64,000 bases of DNA, taken from NCBI RefSeq assembly GCF_950295315.1, contig NW_026647186.1:1-64000 (forward strand), in the 5' to 3' direction. This document shows positions 46,471-59,170 of the stretch, piece after piece. Each line of letters starts with the position of its first letter. Position 1 is the stretch's first letter. The notes under the pieces were generated by a model. That model worked only from the letters and a program-made list of their open reading frames with translations, did no database searches and was not told the origin of the DNA. A program made the translations under genes and the position numbers. Origin of the DNA: Erinaceus europaeus. Lineage: Eukaryota; Chordata; Mammalia; Eulipotyphla; Erinaceidae.

Positions 46471-48478
46471 AACCTTTCCTCACAAACATAAAATAACAAT
46501 GCCACTTTTAAGAAGTATGCATGGGCATGGAGGGTTTGTCTTCAGTGCTCTGGCACTGATCAACACAGGGCCAGAATTTCAGTCCTTTTCTGTCTCTGTT
46601 ATCCTGTCTGACTGTCTCTACGTGCCTTCTTAACTGGGCCCTTATGGAATTCAGTGCATGCATAGTGAACTCCGACTTCCTGTTGTTGAAATTTTCCTTT
46701 CTTTTCCCTTTGGATTATTCAGTGTCCTACATATGGCATAGTGCATTGGGGAATTGAGGAGACAGCGATCCTGATGCAGGTAACAGGCATACGACCATCT
46801 CCATCTGCAGCTGTCCAGGCACTCTGTGCTTGACTTCCATTCTCCAGGGCCCTGAGGCTGACACTCAGCCTAAATGCAGCCCTCCTCAATTTCCTGCACC
46901 TCATCCTTGTCCTTATTCCATGAGAGCCCAGGTCAAGAGTAGTGAAACTCTATCCCCCTGGCACACACTTTGTGCTTTCCCTCTATTGGGCCGAATGTAA
47001 CAGATCTGTGGTACTGATGGCCACACCAGTGTCCAGATTTTCCACACATAACGAAGCTTCCAGGGTTCAGAAAGAGGGTTTTTTGATGGCTGTGAAATGT
47101 CTTTTCTAAGTGCCTCATGGGGTTTCAAATGCTTTTGAAACCTGAAGTTCTTTCTTGTATCTAGGGAGTATTCTAAACTCTGGCCCAGCCCGAATGCCCT
47201 CCCAACTAGGAACACAGCTATCCTGGGGTCAGGAGTTCTGCCAGCCTGCTAGCTCCTGGAGGGATTCCTGAGTATGTCCTCAGGTCCCAAGTGATAACAG
47301 ATGTATCCAATTCCCTTTATTAGCAGCAGCCAGGCCCTCAGGTGAGGTGCGGGGCTGTGATCTCCACTGGAAACTCCTAATTCAGACAATGAAGGCATCC
47401 ATCTTTTGTCTCCCCATAGCAAGGGCCCTGGGAGTTTGTGCTTCCTGCAAGGAGAGTGACTTTGTATGGGACACTCATGGATGCCTACTTATGGGAAACT
47501 CTCTGAGAGTGATGTGTGGACACCAGGACACCATGATCAGGGATTGTGAGGCCACAGGATCATTTGCCTTAGCAGCTCCCAAAGGGGTGGAGTAAGGGGC
47601 CGGGTTCATCCTCTATTGTTTGGTCAAACACACTTACCATCTATGTTGAGACATAGCTCTTTGTGGGTTCTTTCTGGTCTTGTAATCTCCTGTCCACTGA
47701 GAAGTGGACTGGGAGCCTGGAGTTTGAGTATGCAGCCAAATGTGACTGGACAGTGTCCTGCCCCTGAATTCTGAGGGGTGCCCCAGCTTCCCCCGTTGGC
47801 AGTTTTTGGATGATAGTGACGCATGAGATTGAATCGGGAACTCAGCAGAGCGAGACATGAGAGTCCCTTTGCATATGCATTCTTGCTTAGCCAGAATCTG
47901 GGCTATCTGTATTTCCCTAACCAGCTAGGTTCTCTGTACATAAGTTTCAGGTGAGGCTGGCTGCCTTTCCACCCATGTTCTAGACTACAAGTGAGTTCTG
48001 ATCACACACAGACACAGACACACACACACACACACACACACATTACTGTCAGGTCTGGTAGTACAGCATATGGTGAAGGCTGCAGCTGTCTGGTGTCTGT
48101 GGGCATGAAAGTTTCTGCCTTACAATCTCTACAAGCCAGGTTTGAACCTGTCATCAATGAACACAGTGTAGGAGGTTTTTGAATTCTGGTCTCTTTCCAA
48201 CTCATCTATGTCTCTTCTCTCCTTCTCTGTCTCTAACTCTCACATGCTCTCACACACTCTGTCTTCAATCATTAATATTTTACTTATATACTTATTTTAC
48301 GGACATGCCCTGATATACAAAGAGAGTTACCAGAGCACTGCTGAGCTCTCGCTTGTTGTATTGGCGATTTCACCTAGGCAACTGGAGCCTCAGTTTGCAA
48401 GTCTTTCTGACACAAGCCATATTATGTCTCCTCATTTCCATGCCAGTATCACTCAGAGTTTATAATAAAGTGATTTTT
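46471..48478 (+). repeat. Array unit 8, complete B module with single K segment
   Basis: This complete B module shows what is missing at 13,726. It ends with a K segment whose 'tataataaagtgattt' is fused to A at 'gcaaaacacttgg', as in unit 6. A CA-rich tract lies at about 48,015-48,042. No gene is supported. Confidence 0.7.
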
Positions 48479-48912
48479 TTGCAAAACACTTGGTACATTC
48501 TGATTTAAAGCTCAATATCGACACACAAAACACTTGGCTCATTCTGATTTACAGCTCAATATTGACACCATTACATCTCTCTTTGGCCCTTGGTCGCTTT
48601 TCTTCTTTTCAGATGTAAAAACACTGAAGAGGGAGAGGTTTTTGCCCTGTGGCTTGCACTGGGAACTACCAGCTGGACTGTGTCTGTTGCCAGAGTAGGA
48701 AACTTGTGGTGCCTGTTCATGTGGAGAGTCTCCTTAATGAGTTCCTTTTCAAGCCTTTTTCGCTCTGTCCCGTTGGAGCTGCACATCGCTAATGTATTTG
48801 AGATTGTACTCCTTTGGAAAATTCTTTTCCCGATACACAGTTTCTCTCCAGGTTTTAGCAATCAATTGTCTGAATGTCATACCGAATCCATTGTAGAAAA
48901 TGACTACATCAG

Positions 48913-48987
<75 letters not shown>

Positions 48988-49422
48988 CATGTAGAGATCT
49001 GAAAATATTTTAGCTAGAGACCTGCACAGCTCTGGATTAGGGTAGTAATGAGGATACACATGGCCTTTCTGATCCACAGTCATGAGAGACATCTCACAGA
49101 GCCATTCCTATACCTCTTATCACTCTACAAATCTCTCTCAGCAAAAACTACCACTACCAAATCATCTACTTCACTTTTGCTCTTTTTGTCCACCGAGTCC
49201 TATCCCAAAACTGTAAATGAAAGAAGAAATAGACATAGTGAAGTTCCCTGCACACAGGACAGTCTTAGGCTGGATGAGGGAGATGCAATACGCCAGCCTG
49301 CATCTTGGCTGGACCATTACTAAGACTGCATTCAATTTGGAGAGGCAGGGGCAGTTTTGGAGAGTGGGCTGCCGGCCAAGTGTTGGTTCTCAGAGTGGTT
49401 AAGACCTAGATGTTCTAAGTGT
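48479..49422 (+). repeat. A module of unit 8 with a short local duplication
   Basis: The start contains a tandem duplication of about 50 bases ('acacttgg...cattctgattta...ctcaatat', repeated near 48,486 and 48,530). The rest is a standard A module with the acceptor-like tract ending near 48,612. Confidence 0.65.
48919..48983. repeat. (TC)n(TA)n compound microsatellite
   Basis: About 17 TC units are followed by about 15 TA units at the position shared by all A modules. Confidence 0.9.
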
Positions 49423-51117
49423 AACCTTTCCTCACAAACATAAAATAACAATGCCACTTGTAAGAAGTATGCATGGGCAAGGAGGGTATGTCTTCAGTAC
49501 TCTGGCACTGATCTACACAGGGCCAGACTTTCAGTCCTTTTCTGTCTCTGTCATTCTGTCTCTCTAACTGTCTCTACCTGCCTTTTTTCCCTGGGCCCTT
49601 ACTGGAAGTCAGTGCATGCATCGTGAACTCAGTCATCCTGCAGTTGAAGTTTTCCTTTCTTTGCCCTTTGGGTTATTTAGTCTCCTTCACTTGGTGTAGT
49701 ACAGAAGGGAACTGCTGAAACAGCGTTGCTGCTTCAGGTTCCAGGCATATGTCCATCTGCAGCTCTAGCTGTCCAGGCCCTATGTGCTTGACTCCCATTC
49801 TCCAGGGTCCTGAGGCTGACACTCAGCCTAACTGAAGCCCTCCTCACCTTCCTGAACAGCGTCCTTGTCCTAATTCCATGAGAGACCAGGTGAAGAGAAG
49901 TGAAACTCTATCCCCCTGGCAGACACATTGTGCTTTCCCTCTATTAAGCCGAATGTAAAGGATCAGAAAACGGAAGCTTCCAGGGTTCTGAAAGAGGGTG
50001 TTTTGATGGCTGTGAAATGTCTTTTCCAAGTGCCTCCTGGGGTTTCAAATCCTTTTGAAACCTGAAGTTCGTTCTTGTATCTAGGGAATATTCTCACCTC
50101 TGGCCCGAAGGCCCTCCCAACTAAGAGCACAGCTATCCTGAGGACAGGAGTTCTGCCAGCCTGCTAGCTCCTGGAGGGTTTCCTGAGTATGTCCTCAGGG
50201 CCCAAGTGGTAACAGGTGTTTCCAATTGCCTTTATTAGCAGCAGCCAGGCCCTCAGGTGAGGGGCGGGGCTGTGATCTCCACTGGAAGCTCCTACTTCAG
50301 CCAATGGAGGCATCCATCTTTCTTTTGTCTGTCCATAGCAAGGGCCCAGGGATTTTGTGCTTCCTGCAAGCAGAGAGACTTTGTATGGGAGACTCATGTA
50401 TGCCTACTTCTGAAAATCTCTCTGAGTGTGATGTGTGGACACCAGGACACCATGACCAGGGATGTGAGGCCACAGGAGCAATTGCCTTAGCTGGACCCAA
50501 AGGGTAGGTGTAAGGGACCGGGTTCATCTACTATTGTTTGGTCGAAAACAGTTCCCATCTATGTTGAGACACAGCTCTTTCTGGGTTCTTTCTGGGCTTG
50601 TAATCTGCTGCCCTGATCAGTGGACTGAGAGCATGGAAGCTGAGTAGGCAGCCAAACGTGACTGGACAGGCTCATGCCCCTGAATTCTGAGGGGTTCCCC
50701 AGCTTCCCCGGTTGGCAGTGTTTGGATGAGATAGTGAGGCATGAGATGGAATAGGGAAATCAGGAGATTTAGACATGAGAGTCCCTTTGCATATGCATTC
50801 TTCCTTAGCCAGAATCTGGGCTAGCTGGCTCGCCCTGACCAGCTAGGTTCTCTGTACATAAGTTGCAGTTGAGGCTGGCTTCCTTGACACCCATGCTCTG
50901 AGACTACTACAGGTGAGCTCTAAACACACACGGACATACACAGTCAGACAGACAGAAACACACACACACACACACATTACTCTCAGGTCTGGTATTACAG
51001 TATATGGTGAAGGCTGGGGCTGTCCTGGGTCTGTGGGCATGAGAGCTGCTGCCTTACAATCTCTACAAGCCAGGTTTGATCCTGTCATCAATAAACACAG
51101 TTTAGGAGGTTTTTGAA
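49423..51117 (+). repeat. Array unit 9, B module
   Basis: This is a full-length B module with a deletion near 49,964 that removes about 45 bases ('tctgtggtactgatggccac' region). The putative 82-nt intron is intact at 50,257-50,338. It is fused at 'gaattctgagacactgaag' to a truncated A module. Confidence 0.7.
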
Positions 51118-51639
51118 TTCTGAGACACTGAAGAGGGAGAGGTTTTTGTCCTGAGGCTTGCACTGGGAACTAGCAGCTGCCATGTGTGTGTTGCCAGACT
51201 AGGAAACTTGTGGTGCCTGTCCATGTGGAGAGTCTCCTGGATGAGTTCCTTCTTGAGCCTTTTTCTGTCGGTCCCGTTGGAGCTGCATATAGCTAATTAT
51301 TTGGAGATTTTACTCCTTTGGACAATTCTTTTCCTGATGCACAGTTTCTCTCCAGGTTTTAGCAATCAATTGTCTGAATGTCATATTGAATACATTGTAT
51401 AAATGACTATATCAGTGTCTCTCTCTCTCTCTATCTCTCTCTCTATATATGTAACTTGTAGAGGTCCGAAAATATTTTTTAGCTAGAGACCTGCACAGCT
51501 CTGTATTAGGGTACTAAAGTGAATACACCTGGCTCTTCTGAGCCACAGTCATGAAAGACATCTCACAGAGCCATATCGTTTATATAAGGAGAAATAGACA
51601 TAGTGCAGTTCCCTGCACACAGGACAGGCTGAGGCTGGA
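51118..51639 (+). repeat. Truncated and rearranged A module of unit 9
   Basis: The A module lacks its promoter side and has a short CT/TA tract near 51,418-51,450. It is broken near 51,582 ('atatcgtttatataagg'), skips about 110 bases, then ends at 'aggctggacc', where it joins B at 'attctgtctctctgac'. Confidence 0.6.
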
Positions 51640-53236
51640 CCATTCTGTCTCTCTGACAGTCTCTATGTGCCTTCTTCCCTGGGCCCTTACTGGAAGTCAT
51701 TGCATGCATCGTGAACTCAGTCATCTAGGTGTTGAAATTTTCCTTTCTTTGCTCTTTGTTTTATTTAGTCTCCTGCACATGGTGTAGTACAGATGGAACT
51801 GCGGAGACAATGTTGATGTTGCAGGGTCCAGGCATATGACCCTCTGCAGCTTCAGCTGTCCAGGCCCTCTGTGCTTGACTCCCATTCTCCAGGGCCCTGA
51901 GGCTGACACTCAGCCTAAATGCAGCCCTCCTCACCTTCCTGCACAGCGTCCTTGTCCTTATTCCATGAGAGACCAGGTCAAGAGAAGTGAAACTCTATCC
52001 CCCTGGCACACACATTATGCTTTCCCTCTAATAAGCCAAATGTAAAGGATCTTTGGTACTGATGGACAAAGCAGTGTCCACATTTTCCACGCAAAATGGA
52101 AGCTTTCAGTTTTCTGAAAGAGTGTGTTTTAATGGCTGTGAAATGTCTTTTCCAAGTGCCTCATGGGGTTTTCAAAAATCCTTTTGTAACCTGAAGTTCT
52201 TTCTTGTAGCTAGGGAATATTCTCACCTCTGGCCAGAAGGGCTGCCCAACTCGGAGCACAGCTATCTCGGGATCAGGAGGTCTGCCAGCCTGCTAGCTCC
52301 TGGAGGGATTCCTGAGTATGTCCTCAGGGCCCAAGTGGTAACAGGTGTTTCCAATTGCCTTCATTAGCATCAGCCAGGCCCTCAGGTGAGGTGTGGGCTG
52401 TGATCTCCACTGGAAGCTACGAATTCACAATGGAGGCATCCATCTTTCTTCTGTCTGTCCATCGCAAGGGCCAGGGTATTTTGTGCTTCCTGCAAGAAGA
52501 GCGGCATTGTATGGGACACTGATGCATGCCTACATATGGGAATCTCTATGAGAGTGATGTGTGGAAACCAGGACACCATGATCAGGGATGTGAGGCCACA
52601 GGAGCAATTGCCTTAGCCAGACCGAAAGGGTAGGTGTAAGGGACCGGGTTCATCCACTATTGTTTGGACGAACAGAGTTCCCATCTATGTTGAAACACAG
52701 CTCTTTCTGGGTACTGTCTGTGCTTGTAATATGCTGCCCTGAACAGTGGACTGAGAGCCTGGAGGGTGACTAGGCAGCCAAATGTGACTGGACAGGCGCA
52801 TGCCCCTGAATTCTGAGGGGTGGCCCAGCTTCACCCTGATGATAGATGTGAGGCATGGGATTGAATAGGAAACCCAGGAGATTTAGACATGAGAGTCCCT
52901 TTGCATATGCATTCTTGCTTAGACAGAATCTGGGCTAGCTGGCTTGCCCTGACCAGCTAGGTTCTCCGTACATAAGTTGCAGGTGAGGCTGGATACCTTG
53001 ACACCCATGCTCTGAGACAACTACAGGTGACCTCTGAGCACAAACAGACACAAACAGTCAGACCGACAGACAGACAGACAGACACACACACACACACACA
53101 TTACTGTCAGGTCTGGTAGTACAGCATATGGTGAAGGCTGGGGCTGTCTGGGTTCTGAAGCATGAGAGCTGCTGCCTTACCATCTCTACAAGCCATGTTT
53201 GAATCTGTCATCAATGAACACAGTGTAGGAGGTTTT
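51640..53236 (+). repeat. Array unit 10, B module (first ~100 bases missing)
   Basis: The unit begins inside B at 'attctgtctctctgacag' and follows B order to its end, with a long ACAG tetranucleotide plus CA tract at about 53,050-53,100. The acceptor-like tract near 52,460 reads 'ctgtctgtccatcg' and has lost its AG, so the putative intron is broken in this copy. Confidence 0.65.
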
Positions 53237-53538
53237 TGAATTCTGAGACACTGAAGAGGGAGAGGTTTTTTCCCTGAGGCTTGCACTGGGAAATAGCAGC
53301 TGCCCTGTGTGTGTTGCCAGACTAGGAAACTTGTGGTGCCAGTCGATATGGAGAGTCTCCTGGATGAGTTCCTTCTCGAGCCTTTTTAGATAGGTCCCTT
53401 TGGAGCTACATATAGCTAATGATTTGGAGATTTTACTCCATTGGACAATTCTTTTCCTGATGCACAGATTCTCTCCAGGTTTTAGTAATCAATTGTTGAA
53501 TGTCATATCGAATCCATTGTAGAAAATGACTACAACAG

Positions 53539-53572
<34 letters not shown>

Positions 53573-54004
53573 ACATGTACAGGTATGAAAATATTTTTTA
53601 GCTAGAGACCTTCACAGCTCTGGATTAGTGTAGTAAAGTGGATACACCTGGCCCTTCTGAGCCACAGTCATGAGAGACATCTCACAGAGCCATATCATTT
53701 ATCACTCTACAAATCTCTCTCAGCACAAACTACAGCTGTCAAAACATCTACTTCCCTCTTACTCTTTTTGTCCACCGAGTCCTATCCCAAAACTGTAAAT
53801 CAAAGAAGAAATAGACATAGTGCAGTTCCCTGCACACAGGACAGACTGAGGCTGGACCAGGGAGATGAAATACTCCAGCCTGCATTTGGCTGGAGCATCA
53901 CTAAAACTACTTCTAATTTAGAGAGGCAAGGGCAGTTTTGGAGTGTGGGCTGCAGGACAAGTGTTGGTTCTCAGAGTGGGCTAAGACCTAGATGTTCTAA
54001 GTGT
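53237..54004 (+). repeat. A module of unit 10 (no promoter side)
   Basis: Starts at 'gagacactgaagaggg', includes a CT/TA tract near 53,540-53,572, and leads into the conserved start of unit 11. Confidence 0.65.
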
Positions 54005-55610
54005 AACCTTTCCTCACAAACATAAAATAACAATACCACTTGTAAGAAGTATGCATGGGCATGGAGAGTTTGTCTTCAGTGCTCTGACACTGATCAACAC
54101 AGGGACAGAATTTCTGTCCTTTTCAGTCACTGTCATTCTGTCTCTCAGTCTGTCTCTGTGTGCCTTCTTCCCTGGAACCTTCCTGGAAGGTTCAGTGCAT
54201 GCATTGTGAACTCGGTCTTCACGGTGTTGAAATTTTTCCTTTCTTTGCCCTTTGGATTATTTAGTCTCGTGCATATGACGTAGTACAGAGAGGAACTGAG
54301 TAGACAGCGTTCCTGCTGCAGCTAACAGGCATATGTCCATCTACAGCTGCAGCTTTCCAGGCCCTCTGTGCTTGACTCCCATTCTCCAGGGCCCTGTGGC
54401 TGACACTCAGCCTAAATGCACCCCTCCTCAATTTCCGGCACCGCTTCCTTGTCCTTGTTCCATGAGAGCCCAGGTGAAGAGAAGTGAAACTCTATCCCCC
54501 TGGCACACACATTGTGCATTCCGTCTATTAGCCAAATGTAAAGGATCTCTGGTACTGATGGGTACACCAGTGTCCAAATTTTCCACGCAAAACGGAAGCT
54601 TCCAGGGTTCAGAAAGAGGGTGTTTTGATGGCTGTGAAATGTCTTTTCCAAGTGCCTCATGGGGTTTCAAATCCTTTTGAAACCTGAATTTATTTCTTGT
54701 ATCTAGGGAATATTCTCACCTCTGGCCTGAATGCCCTCCCAACTAGGAGCACAGCTATCCCGGGGTCAGGAGGTCTGCCAGCCTGCTAGCTCCTGGAGGG
54801 ATTCCTGAGTATGTCCTCAGGGCCCAAGTGGTAACAAGTGTTTCCAATTGCCTTTATTAGCAGCAGCCAGGCCCTCAGGTGAGGGGCGGGGCTGTGATCT
54901 CCACTGGAAACTCCTACTTCAGCCAATGGAGGCATCCATCTTCCTTTTGTCTCTCCATAGCAAGGGTTCGGGGAATGTGTGCTTCCTGCAAGCAGAGCGA
55001 CATTGTATGGGAAACTCATGCATGCCTACTTCTGGGAATCTCTCTGAGTGTGATGTGTGGACACCAGGACACCTTGATCAGGGATTGTGAGGCCACAGGA
55101 GCAATTGCCTTAGCCGGACCCAAAGGGTAGGTGTAAGGGGCTGGGTTCATCCACTATTGTTTGGTCAAACACAGTTCCCATCTATATTGAAACACAGCTC
55201 TTTCTGTGTTCTTTCAGGGCTTATAATCTGCTGTCCTGAGCAGTGGACTGAGATTCAGGAGGCTGAGTAGGCAGTCAAACGTGACTGCCTACTCAGCCTC
55301 ATGCCCATGCATTCTGAGGGGTGCCCTCGTTTACCCCGTTGTTAGTTTTTGGATTATAGTGAGGCATGGGATTGAATCGGGAACTCAGGAGAGGGAGACA
55401 TGAGAGTCCTTGTGCATATGCATTCTTGCTTAGCGAGAATCTGGGCTAGCTGACTTGCCCTGTCCAGCTAGATTCTCTGTACATTAGTTGCAGGTGAGGT
55501 TGGCTACCTTGACACCCATGCTCTGAGACTACTATAGGTGAGCTCTGAGTACACACAGACATACAGACAGACACACACTCACACACACATTACTGTCAGG
55601 TCTGGTAGTA
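54005..55610 (+). repeat. Array unit 11, complete B module
   Basis: This is the best example of the splice-like layout. An acceptor-like tract ends at 54,706 and a CAG/GTGAGG donor-like site has its GT at 54,879-54,880. A second acceptor-like tract ends at 54,960, and AAGG/GTAGGT is at 55,123-55,132. All three plus-strand frames of the 172-nt segment between the first acceptor and donor have stops, so a spliced RNA would be non-coding there. It contains the inverted repeat at 55,259-55,300. Confidence 0.7.
55259..55300. repeat. Perfect 19-bp inverted repeat unique to unit 11
   Basis: The arms 55,259-55,277 and 55,282-55,300 are exact reverse complements around 'aacg'. Other B modules have 'gtgactggacaggctcatg' where this one has 'gtgactgcctactcagcctcatg'. 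The right arm was therefore newly made from the left arm by a short template switch. Confidence 0.92.
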
Positions 55611-57570
55611 CAGCATATGGTTAAGGATGGGGCTGTGTGGGGTCTGTGGGCATGAGAGCTGCTGCCTTACAATCTCTACAAGCCAGGTTTGAACCTGTCA
55701 TAAATGAATATAGTGTAGGAGGTTTTTGACTTCTGGTCACTTTCCAACTCATCTATTTCTTTTCTCTCCTTCTCTGTCTCTGACTCTCACAGGCTCTCAC
55801 TCACTCTGTCTGCACTCAGTAGTATTTTACTTGTATCCTTATTTTATTGACAGGCCCAGATATACAAAGAGAGTTGCCAGAGCATTGCTGAGCTCTGGCT
55901 TGTTGTGTTTGTGATTTCACCTAGGCTACTGGAGCCACAGCTTTGTAAGTCGCTCTGACACAAGCCATATTGTGTCTCCTCATATCCATGGCAGTATGTC
56001 TCCAACTTTATAATAAACATATACATCCATATATATATGGATGTTATTTTTAGAATTGTCGACCTATGTAATTGATCTTTATCGGAATTAACACATTTAT
56101 AACAGCTTCCTTTTTCATTAATAATTGTTCACCTAGTTGGAGCAGTATTAAATACAATTATAAATAATATAACCTTCCAGTAGCATTTCTAATAGCATTT
56201 GTATCAGCATCCTTATTGTAATTATCATAGTACAGAACTTGCCTCCTTTCTCTAGTGTAAGCTTCAGTACATATGAGTTTCTTTTCATTCTCCTGAAATC
56301 TTATTTTCCCTGGACTCTGAAGTGTCTCGGAATTTTTGAAGCAGCCCTCTGTTTCTCAGCAGATGGTTTTCATTTTCTGCTGCAATCAGGTTCTTGTTCT
56401 TTTTGTTTATATTTTTCATTTTTTTCAAATTCTCCTAGATCATCCCCATTTATTTGCATATTTATTTATTTATTTAGTCCTATATTACATGAGGGGTCAT
56501 TTCTTCTGCTTGATAGATTTTTCTCTTATAATTGAAGGGAAGTTTACACTCACAATACATTTCGTGTCGTAAATATTGCACACATATGGTGAAGGCTGTG
56601 GTGGTCTGGGTTCTGTGGACTTGAGACTTCTGCCTTACAATCTCTACAACCCATGTTTGAACCTGTCATGTATGAACACAGTGTGGGAGGTTTTTGACTT
56701 CTGGTCTCTTTCCCACTCTTCTATTTCTCTTCTTGCCTTCTCTGTCTCTAACTCTCACAGGCTCTCACTCACTCTGTCTGTACTCATTAATATTTTACTG
56801 ATACATTATTTTACTGACAGGCCCAGGTATACAAAGGGAATCACCAGGACACTGCTGATCTCTGACTGTTTTTTGGTGATTTCACTTAGGTTTCTGGAAT
56901 CTCAGCTTTGTAAGTCTCTCTGGCACAAGCCATACACTGTCTCCTCATAGCCATGCCAGTATCCCTCAGAGTCTATAATAAAAATACACTTACATATATG
57001 TACATATATATACATATATATATATATATCAGTCGTTTTTAGAATTGTTGACCTTTTTATCTGATCTTAATGCGCAATTGCCACATTTATAACAGCCTCC
57101 TTATTCTTAAATAATTGGTCACATAGTTGGAGCAGGATTCACTACAATTATAAATTATAAGCCTTCCAGGAGCATTTCCAATAACCTTACTATCAGTATC
57201 CTCATTGTAATTATCATAGCACAGAACTTGCCTCCATTTTCTAGTGTAAGCTTCAATATGTATGGCTTTCTTTTCATTCTTGGGAATTCTTAATTTGCCT
57301 GGACCCTGAAGTGTCAGGGAAGTTTTGAAGCAGCCCTCTGTTTATCAGCAGACATTTTCTATATTTCTGCTGTAATCAGGTCTTCATGTGGGTTTTGTTT
57401 TTATTTTTTTCAAATCCTCCTAGATCATCCCCATTCATTTGCATATTTATTTATTTATTTATTTAGTCCCATATCACATGAGGGGTCATTTCTTCTTCCT
57501 GATAGATTTTCTCTTATAATTGAAGGGAACTTTTGACACACAATACATTTCCTTTTGCAGATACTACACA
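55611..57570 (+). repeat. K/C tandem dimer of unit 11
   Basis: Complete dimer with segments from about 55,611 and 56,583, with TA tracts near 56,027-56,040 and 56,995-57,030 and the ATTTGCAT octamer in the first copy. It has the same order as unit 4 but with scattered differences, so it is an older paralogue. Confidence 0.7.
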
Positions 57571-58980
57571 CTACTACAACTATTACTGCACTGTTTTTGA
57601 CAGTGACATCCAATGCTTAATGAATTAGTATTGCATGGCTCTAAAGAATGTTCACTATTTAACCTACAATGTTTTTAACCTCACAAATATTTATTCTGTT
57701 CTTTTTTGGGGGATGAATTGTTACAGTCAACAGTTACATGTAATAGTGGGAACGGGGATAATTTTCCCTCTTTCCCTGTATTTCTGTACATCATTTGTAA
57801 CTTTATTACTGAGGAAAAGGAAACAGTCATAAATTGAGAGAGCAGGGCCCAAGCAGGAAGAGAGACAGAGATACAGCTGCTTTCTGATTTGACACTTGCC
57901 CAGCTTTTCCCTAGCTGGGTAAGTGGTGAGCAGGGGCTCAAAACGGGGTCCTGGGCTTCCACTTAGTTCCCTGGCATCTCCACCAGCTGTGCCTCCAAGC
58001 AATGCATCCTTCGTTGTCCATGTAACTATAGATCTGCTCTAGGCACTTCTCACCTTCATATGCCAGAAACTTAACACTTCTCCCCTCCACCCATGAAACT
58101 TTGACCTTTTACTTGAGTGCAAAACAGCAACCCTAATCCACGTTATTTCAGGGAAAAGTGTGTGTGTCTCTGTGGGAGGGTGTGTGTGTGTGTCTGTGTG
58201 TGTGTAAGTGTGTGAGTGTACATAAGTGTGTTTCAGTTATGATTACTGCTATTTTTTCTCTATTCCTGACGCAGGGTCTTAGGAACTGGGTTGTGCTATG
58301 ACAAAGGAAGTTTCCACTGCACAAGTGGTTTTTCAAATATGAATGGCACATTGGATATTCTGGACACTGTTGTGCATTCTCCCAGGTGGTCCTCACATGG
58401 GTTCTTTCCTTTGCTATTCCCATGCTGTGTGTAATTTTCTGTGTAGACTCAAAGAGGAGTGGCATGGGGGAGCTCAGCTGTTTTCTACTGTGTTTCCACA
58501 AGGTGGCAGCAAAGCCCATAGTTGAGTGTAGTGATTCTGTGGAATGAGTACTCTGGGATTTGTGGCCCATGGACAGCAAGGTTGAAATTGACGTAGAGTG
58601 CCCTAGACATCTGTTCTTTCCTGTGGGGTGGGGGGATCCCCCATTTGGCTTTGCAAGTGGAAGGGGTTTCTCTCTTTGTCTGGGATGACTCTACTGGGAG
58701 CTTGTGAATCCCTGTGCTCAGCTGCATTCTGCTGAGTGTCCACGAGAGGGCAGCACAAGTGCGGGACTAAGGCTCCATGGGGCAAGTGGCCTGAGGCACT
58801 GTGCTACAAGAGTGGAGACAGAGTTTCTGGGTGTGCCCCAAGAGCATGGCCAGCCTAGATCAAGCAGGCAGTGTCCTAAGGACGGGTCCAGACAGGAGCT
58901 GTTGAGTCGTGTTGGCAGAAACAGGGCCTTCAGAGGAAGGCAGACAGACCCCGGGGGCGGGTCTAAGAGACGGAGCCCAT
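57571..58980 (+). repeat. D module of unit 11
   Basis: A diverged copy of 10,936-12,360 with small indels, for example in the GT-rich tract at 58,157-58,220. CTCF-like motifs lie at 58,496-58,510 and 58,740-58,754; the second is a better match than in the other copies. No open frame here is conserved with the other copies over its full length in a way that suggests coding. Confidence 0.65.
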
Positions 58981-59170
58981 GAGCCTGAGGGGAGGGCCCA
59001 GTGTATATTCATAGAGACAGCTGGCCAATTAGAGAAGAACATCACCCTCAAGGGCGTGAACCAAGAGCTGGCCAATGAGAACAGAGGAGAAGTTGCGAGG
59101 GCGGGACTCAGAGAGCAGCCTTCTGAAGAAAGCCTGCCAATGGGTTCTCAGAGCTGGCCTTAAAAGGCTG
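58981..59170 (+). promoter_or_regulatory. P1-type promoter-like module of unit 11
   Basis: CCAAT boxes lie at 59,025-59,029, 59,072-59,076 and 59,137-59,141, and TTAAAA at 59,160-59,165. This paralogue differs from the 12,361 copy at many bases, yet all four boxes and their spacing are kept. Confidence 0.45.

Larger units (their letters stand above)
32855..46579. repeat. Right copy of the 13.7-kb direct duplication
   Basis: This copy corresponds base for base, where checked, to 1-13,725. After 46,579 it continues through intact B sequence, whereas the left copy is deleted, so this right copy shows the undisturbed order at that junction. Confidence 0.95.
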
